From Micavibrio sp. UBA6929 (GTDB lineage Bacteria > Pseudomonadota > Alphaproteobacteria > Micavibrionales > Micavibrionaceae): DNA of 64,000 nucleotides. Position 1 is the stretch's first letter, and every line of letters begins with the position of its first letter. A program made the translations under genes and the position numbers. Positions 1 through 6,949 of the stretch are shown here, one piece after another. A model generated the notes under the pieces. It searched no databases. It saw only the letters and a list, made by a program, of their open reading frames with translations, and was not told where the DNA came from. The DNA is taken from assembly GCA_002448815.1 (NCBI GenBank), contig DKAJ01000005.1, positions 41,999 through 105,998 of the forward strand. Reading direction: 5' to 3'.

Positions 1-55
<55 letters not shown>

Positions 56-206
56 GTATTTAAACGGTCGATACCTTGTTTGCGACATGTTTGCCGTCAA
101 GGTGGGCGCAAGTTAGTGCATCTGAAAAAATAATGCAAGCCTAAAAATGACGATGTTTCTTAAAAAAAACACCCACATTTTCATTGTGTGCATTCTGTTT
201 AATCGC

Positions 207-235
207 TTGACAATATAGAGAGCACAGGCAATGCT
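207..235 (+). promoter_or_regulatory. candidate sigma-70 promoter for the OmpA-like gene
   Basis: A perfect -35 hexamer TTGACA at 207-212 is followed, after 17 bases, by a weak -10 (AATGCT, 230-235). The downstream gene starts at 310. The remaining bases between the tRNA and this gene (56-206, 236-309) are AT-rich and show nothing else I can name. The weak -10 keeps confidence low. Confidence 0.35.
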
Positions 236-309
236 GCATCAATAGCTTAGCGTTTATCTGGCTTTGCCGCGCTTTTTTATGCCTTTTTTGACTTATTTCT
301 AGGGTTAGA

Positions 310-1761
310 ATGTTTAATACGATGATACGATTTGTTGCGTTGCGCTCGATAGTTCCGGTGATGGCCGCCGTGATGGTTTTGGGAACAAGTGGTTTGACTT
401 ATGCTCAGGAGGCCGCTCCGCAAGCTGAGGGCGATACATCCCGTCCTGTTTTGGTTATTTCAAACTCTCCGGTTCCGAAGTCAATTTTAGAAAAGGCTTA
501 TAGTTATCCTGTGCAGGGACGTGATATTACGCCTGCTGAGGTTGTTGGCTCTGCATATTATAAGCCAACTGAGACAATGGTATCTCGTAAGTTGCGTGAC
601 TTGAAAAGTGAGCTTGCGATTTTACAAGATAAGGTTGTTATTCTTTCTGAGGCGCTGGCGAAATTGCAGCGTCAAAATGAATCACAGGCCGCGTCATATT
701 TTGCGGCGGTTGCGACAATCAATACGCAGCTGCAGGTGGGGACAACGCCTGGTAACCCGCGCTTGTTGGAGCGTTTTTCAACAGCCGAGCAATCATTAGA
801 AACATTGGCTGCGCGTTTGGCGGACTTTAATGACTTGGCGATTGATGCCTCTAAAGTTGCGACAGAGGCGTCATTCTTACTCGATTCTGCGCGCGCAACA
901 TATGGTTTGTCTGGTGCGATTGAAGAGGACCATGTTGAGCTTGCTGGCATGGAAGATAAAATCAATACAATGATTGTTCTTGTTGAGCGTGTTTTAAACA
1001 CGGTTAGTGATGATATCTCACGTACAAGTGCATATTTGACGACCGAGCGTGACAATCTACGCACGCTTTCTTTGGCAGTTGCGAACGGTACGCTTTACGG
1101 ACAGTCTTTGGCGGATCGCCCGTTTTCGGGTGTGCGCGATATTCGTAAGCTTGCATCGTCTTCGCATGCACGCAATGCCGGTTATGCACCTTACGCTGCG
1201 CCAGCGCCTCAGGTCGCTGCTCCAACCGCGCTGATGGGCGGCGCGACTGCTCAGTATCAGCAGCCACAATACCAGCAGCCTCAGCCGATCGCGTATGCTC
1301 CGGCACCAGTTTTAGAAGATATGCCAATGCCTGAAACGTTCATTGAAGACGCGCCAGAAGCGATGGCGTCTGATGATATGTTCCCGGAAGAGCCTGTTAT
1401 GGAGCCAATGCCAGTTGTGGCCGAGCCAACACCTGCGCCTGCCGCGCCTGTTGCGCAAGATCCACGTCCTTTGGTTAAAATTCGTTTTGACCGCAGTGAT
1501 GTTGATTTTGAACAGCCTTTGTATATGGCAGTGAATGAGGTGCTAAACCGTTATCCTGATGCGTCATTTAATGTAGTTGCTTTGCACTCATCGATTGGTG
1601 GCGCGGCCGAGACAGCGATTGAAAGCACACGTTCTCGCCGTAATGCGCAAAAAGTTATTCGTACATTGTCACAGATTGGTGTTTCTGAAGGTCAGATTGG
1701 CGTTTCATATGACCAAAGCCCTGATGTCGATGCGAATGAAGTTCACGTTTATATTTACTAG
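310..1761 (+). CDS. secreted protein with OmpA-like C-terminal domain
   Basis: This 483-residue protein has an N-terminal signal peptide ending near TYAQ (about residue 33). A predicted coiled-coil region follows (about 90-125, Leu/Lys/Glu-rich heptads), then a helical middle and a Pro/Gln/Ala/Glu-rich linker (about 290-395) with repeated QYQQPQ-type elements. The last 95 residues resemble a divergent OmpA/MotB peptidoglycan-binding fold, including a segment of the form SRRNAQKVIRTLSQIGV that matches the S-x2-RA-x2-V-x3-L motif. A periplasmic role tethering the envelope to peptidoglycan is inferred from that domain. It stands alone upstream of olsB with 20 bases between them. The ATG at 310 was chosen because the signal peptide begins there, and an in-frame ATG at 322 is an alternative. 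No full-length family was recognised. Confidence 0.72.
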   Translation: MFNTMIRFVALRSIVPVMAAVMVLGTSGLTYAQEAAPQAEGDTSRPVLVISNSPVPKSILEKAYSYPVQGRDITPAEVVGSAYYKPTETMVSRKLRDLKSELAILQDKVVILSEALAKLQRQNESQAASYFAAVATINTQLQVGTTPGNPRLLERFSTAEQSLETLAARLADFNDLAIDASKVATEASFLLDSARATYGLSGAIEEDHVELAGMEDKINTMIVLVERVLNTVSDDISRTSAYLTTERDNLRTLSLAVANGTLYGQSLADRPFSGVRDIRKLASSSHARNAGYAPYAAPAPQVAAPTALMGGATAQYQQPQYQQPQPIAYAPAPVLEDMPMPETFIEDAPEAMASDDMFPEEPVMEPMPVVAEPTPAPAAPVAQDPRPLVKIRFDRSDVDFEQPLYMAVNEVLNRYPDASFNVVALHSSIGGAAETAIESTRSRRNAQKVIRTLSQIGVSEGQIGVSYDQSPDVDANEVHVYIY

Positions 1762-1781
1762 AAAATAGTCGACAGATTGTT

Positions 1782-2609
1782 ATGCTGGCGGCTATAAAAA
1801 CTCCCATGGATATTAAGCAACCTGATTTTGCCGCGGTAAGTGTACGACTTGCGAAAAACGCTTTGGAAGTTGAAGAAGCGCAGCGCGTTCGCTATCAGGT
1901 TTTTTATGATGAAAATGGCGCGGTGCCGTGTGCGGAAATGAAGGCCAGTGGTCGTGATTTTGATGCCTATGACGATTTTGCAGATCACCTGATTGTTTTG
2001 TATCACGCAGATGATGGCGATAAGATTGTTGGTACATACCGCTTGTTAACGCAAGAGGCCGCGCAGAAGGCTGGCGGTTTTTATTCAGCGCAAGAATATG
2101 ATATCTCACCACTTTTAAATTCAGGTATTTCATTATTGGAGCTTGGTCGCTCTTGCGTTTTGGAGCCGTTTCGCGCACGCCCTGTGTTGCAGATGCTGTG
2201 GCGCGGGATTGCAGATTATATTACCGAGCGCAATATTGACATGATGTTTGGCTGCGCGAGTTTTTCAGGCACGGATGTCGAGGCATTGAAAGTGCCTTTG
2301 TCTTATATGTATCACTATCACTTGGCTGAGGGTGATATTTGCCCGCGTGCCTTGGATGAGCGCTATATCGATATTAATTTGATGGACAAAGGCGATATTG
2401 ATGCACGCCGCGCATTTGCATCTTTGCCGCCAATTATCAAAGGGTACTTCCGTTTAGGAGGCTTTATTGGTGATGGCGCAGTTGTTGATGAGCAATTTAA
2501 CACCACCGATGTTTTGGTGATGGTTAAAACGCAATCATTGACCAAGCGTTACCGCGATCATTACGAGCGTAAGTTGAATAAATCCATGCCAGGGGCAGGC
2601 GCGCAATAG
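1782..2609 (+). CDS. olsB: OlsB-like ornithine N-acyltransferase (GNAT/hemolysin family)
   Basis: OlsB transfers a 3-hydroxyacyl chain from acyl-ACP to ornithine, making lyso-ornithine lipid at the inner face of the cytoplasmic membrane. The 275-residue protein has the family's hallmarks. Near residue 30 is an R-Y-x-V-F-x-D-E-N-G-A-like entry to the GNAT fold. A VGTYRLL strand follows near 82, then an ELGRSCV segment near 122 and MFGCASFSGTD near 155. The C-terminal half contains IIKGYFRLGGFIGDGAVVD, typical of OlsB-like acyltransferases. A PlsC-type acyltransferase gene follows after 10 bases, which matches the olsB-olsA order. The start is uncertain: the ATG at 1782 lacks a clear Shine-Dalgarno, and an in-frame ATG at 1806 is possible. 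The family assignment is firm, but ornithine as substrate is inferred from family and context. Confidence 0.83.
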   Translation: MLAAIKTPMDIKQPDFAAVSVRLAKNALEVEEAQRVRYQVFYDENGAVPCAEMKASGRDFDAYDDFADHLIVLYHADDGDKIVGTYRLLTQEAAQKAGGFYSAQEYDISPLLNSGISLLELGRSCVLEPFRARPVLQMLWRGIADYITERNIDMMFGCASFSGTDVEALKVPLSYMYHYHLAEGDICPRALDERYIDINLMDKGDIDARRAFASLPPIIKGYFRLGGFIGDGAVVDEQFNTTDVLVMVKTQSLTKRYRDHYERKLNKSMPGAGAQ

Positions 2610-2619
2610 GCGCCAGGTT

Positions 2620-3402
2620 GTGTGGATGTTACGTATTGTTTTTGCCTGTTTTAAGCTTTTCTTGTTTTCTGTATTAGTGCTGTTTGTGACATTGACACAG
2701 CCACTTGTGTTGTTGGTTACGCGCGGGCGTTTGTCGTATGTGATACCGCGTTTTTGGCACTGGTCTGTTTGTAGGATTTTTGGCTTGGTGATTGATGTGC
2801 GCGGTGATGTGTACAGGGATGGTCAAGTGATGTTTATGGCCAATCATATTTCTTACCTTGATATTCCGGTTTTGGGTAATGTGCTAAGCGCATCGTTTGT
2901 GGCTAAACAGGATGTTGAGGGTTGGGCGCTGTTTGGGTTTTTAAGTAAATTGCAGCAGACTGTCTTTATCTCGCGTGACCGCGCCGCGGCAAAGGATGTG
3001 CAGCGACAATTAGATGCGCGCCTTTCTAAGGGGCAGGATTTGATTATCTTCCCCGAGGGGACATCGACAGATGGCCGTGATGTGCGTGATTTTAAATCCA
3101 GTTTGTTTTCGTTGGTTGTGAAATCGACAGTGAGTGATTTACGGGTGCAGCCTGTTACAGTGCAGGTTATGGAGGCCGATGGCGTGCCTGTTCGCCGTGA
3201 TTCTGATCAGGCGCTTTTGGATATATATGCGTGGCATATTGATATGGATACGGATTTGGGCGTGCATTTATGGCGCTTTGCCCAAACCAAAGGGGCACGT
3301 TTAACCGTGACATTTCATCCGCCGATGCGCGCAGCAGAGTATAGCGATCGCAAGGCGATGGCGCAGGCGTGTCAAAAATCGGTTAAGGGTGGACTTGTTT
3401 AG
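2620..3402 (+). CDS. 1-acyl-sn-glycerol-3-phosphate acyltransferase family protein (PlsC/OlsA-like)
   Basis: This is a membrane-associated acyltransferase of 260 residues. A hydrophobic N-terminal segment (about 3-32) precedes the catalytic NHxxxxD motif (Asn75-His76-Asp81) and the acyl-acceptor motif FPEGT (144-148). Both are intact, so the enzyme should be active. PlsC members acylate lysophosphatidate. Members next to olsB (OlsA) instead acylate lyso-ornithine lipid, and the 10-base spacing to olsB favours that reading here. The first codon is GTG at 2620, with ATG at 2626 as an alternative. Family certain; substrate inferred. Confidence 0.85.
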   Translation: MWMLRIVFACFKLFLFSVLVLFVTLTQPLVLLVTRGRLSYVIPRFWHWSVCRIFGLVIDVRGDVYRDGQVMFMANHISYLDIPVLGNVLSASFVAKQDVEGWALFGFLSKLQQTVFISRDRAAAKDVQRQLDARLSKGQDLIIFPEGTSTDGRDVRDFKSSLFSLVVKSTVSDLRVQPVTVQVMEADGVPVRRDSDQALLDIYAWHIDMDTDLGVHLWRFAQTKGARLTVTFHPPMRAAEYSDRKAMAQACQKSVKGGLV

Positions 3403-3459
3403 AGGCGCATGGCATAAAGGCCTGACGATTAAACGTGACCGATATGAAAAGGAAGAATT

Positions 3460-3675
3460 ATGGCAGAATTTAATGCAGCAGAATTACCACAAGTACAAGC
3501 ATTTTTGCAGCGTCGTTTTGGTAAAGAAGGCTTTGCGCTGAAAATGCGTGAGCGTGCAAAGGATTCGGTTGAGGTTCTTTTGGATAATGAGTTTATCGGT
3601 GTGATCTATAAAGATGATGAAGATGGCGAAGTTTCTTATGACTTTAACATGGCTATCTTGCAGGAAGATCTTTAA
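3460..3675 (+). CDS. DUF3126 family small protein
   Basis: This is a 71-residue acidic cytoplasmic protein of a small, conserved alphaproteobacterial family (DUF3126) with no known function. The central pattern LDNEFIGVIYKDDEDGEVSY and the length fit the family. A strong Shine-Dalgarno (AAAGGAAG) lies just upstream of the ATG. It may belong to the olsB-plsC transcription unit, 57 bases upstream. A short inverted repeat (CTTGTC...GACAAG) lies just downstream without a T-run. Confidence 0.85.
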   Translation: MAEFNAAELPQVQAFLQRRFGKEGFALKMRERAKDSVEVLLDNEFIGVIYKDDEDGEVSYDFNMAILQEDL

Positions 3676-3740
3676 ATTTCTTAATGTTGCGCTTGTCTTT
3701 GTAGACAAGAGACGCTGTAAGCCTGTATCATAGTATAGTG

Positions 3741-4619
3741 ATGAGCAAATACAGGCTTTATGTGTGGGTGTGTGTGATAGGGGTGTCGTGTTTGATTCCT
3801 TTGTCTTTTTCTTATGCCCAATGTATTGCTGGTTTGCCTTGTGTGGCTGATCATTCGACGGGCGCAAATGATTCCAAAGCAGAAAGTGCGGCGTGTGATG
3901 CTGATTTTATGAATCAGATATATGCGCGTGCCTTTATTGAAAGCGACCGTGAGGTTGCGGTTGCGCAGCAGTACGTAACAAAGCCCAATAGCGTATTGGA
4001 GTTTAGTTGCTTTGATACTGTGGCTAAAGAATTTCTTGAAACGTATAATCCTGTGTTTTCTGCTGACACATCGAGCCCTGGTGCTGTGCCAGAAGGGCGC
4101 TCTTATAGCAATTTTATTAAGCTTTCAGTTCAGTCGCATTTGTCGACCTCTTATGGGCATGATTATGTGTCTTCGGGGACTGGGGAGGCTTATTCTGATG
4201 AATTGTCGCCGTGCGATTCCTTGATGTCGGCTCAATTTTTATCGCGCTGCGCTAATTTTGATACGCTGGGTGAGGGGTTTTATAGTTTTGATACGTTGAC
4301 AAATGTTGATCCCCGGGTTGGGCCTTACGGAGTGTCGTGCCCGGGCACGGCTGTTACCGAAGATTTGCTAAAGGTTGCGACAAATGATGAATTTAAATAT
4401 GCGGCCTTTGATATCTTTGAAGAGTATCCTGAACAGGTTACGGAGCCTGCGTGTTCTGATCCTGTTGGGACGGGACTTTTCTATGAAGCTCCGTCTGAGA
4501 TTTCTTGGACGACTTTGGGGGAGTATATTTTTGGATCTTCGCAAGCGTATGAGCATAAGGTTTGCGTGAATCCGCTTTGTACTTATGTCGTAGGTGAGGA
4601 TAGTTGCCAAGCAAAGTGA
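3741..4619 (+). CDS. secreted cysteine-rich protein of unknown function (paralogue 1)
   Basis: This exported protein has a signal peptide (hydrophobic residues about 5-23, cleavage after SYAQ) and a mature part with about a dozen cysteines. It matches the next gene along its whole length. Shared features are a CD start, a segment of the form KPxSVLxxSCFD, a later CxNF, an SCP, and a C-terminal YExKVCVxxxCxY. Nine cysteines align, suggesting a conserved disulfide pattern and a periplasmic or extracellular location. I do not recognise the family. Translation could start at GTG 3738 or ATG 3741. The 3' end runs close to the upstream region of the second copy, so the two are probably co-transcribed. 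Confidence 0.7.
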   Translation: MSKYRLYVWVCVIGVSCLIPLSFSYAQCIAGLPCVADHSTGANDSKAESAACDADFMNQIYARAFIESDREVAVAQQYVTKPNSVLEFSCFDTVAKEFLETYNPVFSADTSSPGAVPEGRSYSNFIKLSVQSHLSTSYGHDYVSSGTGEAYSDELSPCDSLMSAQFLSRCANFDTLGEGFYSFDTLTNVDPRVGPYGVSCPGTAVTEDLLKVATNDEFKYAAFDIFEEYPEQVTEPACSDPVGTGLFYEAPSEISWTTLGEYIFGSSQAYEHKVCVNPLCTYVVGEDSCQAK

Positions 4620-4702
4620 TGCTTTTTTTGAGGCGAATGCATTTGCCCGTAGAGGGTGCTTTGAGGTATACTTATAAAGTGAGTTTAGAAAAGGGCCAGA
4701 GT

Positions 4703-5524
4703 GTGATTTCTCGTAATTTATTGTCTTTGATTGTGTTTGGCGCTGTTGTGGCGGGAGCTTTTTCTTATGTGCAGGCTGCTCCTCCGACGCCGGCGGAAAC
4801 GTCCTGTGACCCTGTTTATTATGATACGCTTGAATCGCGTGCCTGGCTTGAGGCTCAGCGTGAAATTACGCAAAACCAAAATCTCATTTCAAAGCCAGAT
4901 AGTGTTTTGCGCTATAGCTGTTTTGACAAACTGGCGGATGATTTTGCCAGTGCGACTGGCAGTATGTTCTCAGGTGGTGCGGATGTAAGTGTTGCGCAAG
5001 ATACTGCGGATTCCTTTGTTCAGACGAACTTTTCTGACTTACATAATAAGGCTCTTGGTGGACGTTCGAGTAATGTGAATTCTGCCTTGGATGGTAGTTG
5101 TGATGCGATGCAAAAAGTGTGGGAGCAATCGCAGTGTATGAATTTTGCGGATAATCCTGATACAGATGCGTTTTTTACTATACAAGAATATGTTGATAAT
5201 GCCGCGTCTGATAAGCGCTTTGAGGCAAGCTGTCCTGAGGTTTCGGGGTGGTCTGACGAGTCTGATGCTTTATTGCCTGAGAATACCGCTTGGGAAGAAG
5301 ACCTTGTTACATCATTTTTGCCTGAATTTGTAACGGATGATGATTGTGATGCGTCGTTGCAGGTTGCAACGGGGGTGACTGTTGTACCGTCCGGTGGTGA
5401 TGACCCTTATGAGGCTAAGGTGTGTGTGAAGTCTGGGTGTGTTTATGCGCCATCAGGTCAGTGTCATGCGCCGTGCGAGCCAGGCACTGAATGGGATGGT
5501 TCCGCTTGCTCCGCGCCGTCTTAG
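4703..5524 (+). CDS. secreted cysteine-rich protein of unknown function (paralogue 2)
   Basis: This is the second of two tandem paralogues. I place the start at GTG 4703 because the encoded segment ISRNLLSLIVFGAVVAGAF then forms a normal signal peptide cleaved after VQA. A purine-rich AAAAGGG also lies about 8 bases upstream. The same frame is open back to a TTG at 4604, but that extension would bury the signal peptide. The mature protein repeats the cysteine framework of its neighbour and carries an extra C-terminal tail with four further cysteines (CHAPC...GTEWDGSAC), a small module often seen at the ends of secreted proteins. Function unknown; no catalytic motif seen. Confidence 0.68.
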   Translation: MISRNLLSLIVFGAVVAGAFSYVQAAPPTPAETSCDPVYYDTLESRAWLEAQREITQNQNLISKPDSVLRYSCFDKLADDFASATGSMFSGGADVSVAQDTADSFVQTNFSDLHNKALGGRSSNVNSALDGSCDAMQKVWEQSQCMNFADNPDTDAFFTIQEYVDNAASDKRFEASCPEVSGWSDESDALLPENTAWEEDLVTSFLPEFVTDDDCDASLQVATGVTVVPSGGDDPYEAKVCVKSGCVYAPSGQCHAPCEPGTEWDGSACSAPS

Positions 5525-5658
5525 GTGGTCTAATTTCATGAAATATGACTTTTTTGAAATTTTTTTCTTAAAAACGCACAAGAAACCTTGCAAATGTTTT
5601 CTATAGCCTCTAGTTTTTAGGCAATTACTTACTTAGTCAAAAATCTTGGAGATTACAT

Positions 5659-6774
5659 ATGACAAACTTAGCACTAGCTGAATATATTTGGCTGGATGGT
5701 GCAGTGCCAACACGGTACTTGCGCTCAAAAGCACGTGTTGTGAACTTTGATGCACGTCCTACTTCTGTTGACGCCTTTCCTGAGTGGAGCTATGACGGCT
5801 CTTCAACAAATCAGGCGAACGGTGACGATTCAGATTGTATTTTGCAGCCTGTTTCTTTCATCGATGATCCGATCCGCGGCGCAGGTAACTATCTTGTTAT
5901 GTGTGAAGTTTACAATCCTGATGGCACGCCTCATGCGTCTAACTCTCGCGCTCAATTGCGTGAAGTGATGGAAGCTGGTGGTGACAAGCTTGATATGTGG
6001 CTTGGTTTCGAGCAGGAATATACATTGTTCCAAAATCGTACGCCTTTGGGTTGGCCTGAAAGTGGCTTCCCTGGTCCTCAAGGTCCTTATTACTGCGGCG
6101 TTGGTGCAGATGAGATTTTTGGTCGTGAGATTGCTGAAGAGCATGCGCGTCTATGTCTTGATACGCAAATTGCTTATTACGGTATGAATGCAGAAGTGAT
6201 GCCTGGCCAGTGGGAATTCCAAGTGGGTTACCGCGGTGTTGAAGGTGAATCTGCTTCGGCGATTGATATGGCTGACCAGACATGGTTTGCGCGCTGGTTG
6301 CTGCACCGTGTAGGTGAAGAGTACGGCATTTCTGTATCTTTGGACAATAAGCCTATCAAGGGTGACTGGAATGGTGCGGGTATGCACACTAACATTTCAA
6401 CTGTTGATACGCGCGATAAGGAAAAAGGTAAGGCCGCTATTGAAGCTGCAACAAAAGCTTTGGGCGAGAAGCATGCAGAGCACATCGTTCTTTACGGTGC
6501 TGGTCTGGCTGATCGTTTGACGGGTGATCATGAAACATGTGACATCAACACGTTTAAAGTTGGTGATGCTGACCGTGGTTGTTCTATCCGTATTCCAAAG
6601 CCTGTTGCAATTAAAGGTTATGGTTACTTTGAAGATCGTCGTCCAGGTGCGAATGCTGACCCTTATTTGGTTGCTGCGCGTTTGATGGCGACAATCGCTG
6701 GTACGCCAGAGTCAGTCTTTAAATTTACAAGCTGGCCACGTAAAGACAATAAGCTGGCAGTTGCGGCTGAATAA
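5659..6774 (+). CDS. glnII: glutamine synthetase type II (GSII, eukaryotic-like)
   Basis: The enzyme makes glutamine from glutamate, ammonium and ATP. At 371 residues it has the length of the compact GSII family, not the roughly 470-residue GSI. Diagnostic segments are EWSYDGSST near residue 42, FEQEY (about 118-122), PGQWEFQVG (about 182-190), GAGMHTN (about 240-246) and the IRIPKP and EDRRPGANADPY motifs near the C-terminus. These carry the metal-binding Glu/His and substrate Arg residues. The Shine-Dalgarno TTGGAG precedes the ATG. It is flanked by its own 134-base upstream region and a strong terminator, so it appears monocistronic. Bacterial GSII is typically a second, nitrogen-regulated glutamine synthetase, often acquired laterally. 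Confidence 0.95.
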   Translation: MTNLALAEYIWLDGAVPTRYLRSKARVVNFDARPTSVDAFPEWSYDGSSTNQANGDDSDCILQPVSFIDDPIRGAGNYLVMCEVYNPDGTPHASNSRAQLREVMEAGGDKLDMWLGFEQEYTLFQNRTPLGWPESGFPGPQGPYYCGVGADEIFGREIAEEHARLCLDTQIAYYGMNAEVMPGQWEFQVGYRGVEGESASAIDMADQTWFARWLLHRVGEEYGISVSLDNKPIKGDWNGAGMHTNISTVDTRDKEKGKAAIEAATKALGEKHAEHIVLYGAGLADRLTGDHETCDINTFKVGDADRGCSIRIPKPVAIKGYGYFEDRRPGANADPYLVAARLMATIAGTPESVFKFTSWPRKDNKLAVAAE

Positions 6775-6802
6775 GATTGTCTGATTGATTAGATTTGAAG
6801 AA

Positions 6803-6829
6803 AGGCGCTCGCATCGGGCGCCTTTTTTT
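6803..6829 (+). terminator. Rho-independent terminator after glnII
   Basis: A hairpin AGGCGC (6803-6808) / GCGCCT (6818-6823) with a 9-base loop is followed immediately by a run of seven T. It separates glutamine synthetase from the pilus locus. Confidence 0.88.
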
Positions 6830-6949
6830 GTTAAAATTAAAGATGCTGGTTTGCGTTTGTGTGTAAGCTGGTTTTTCTAGGTGTTTGTGCCTGACGATTT
6901 GCGTGATCTGCGCATAGAGTTTTTATACATTGTGGTAGAGGTGTCTGTT

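Noticed and set aside
4604..4702. An N-terminal extension of the second cysteine-rich protein
   Set aside because: It would place about 33 residues in front of a clear signal peptide and overlaps the previous gene.
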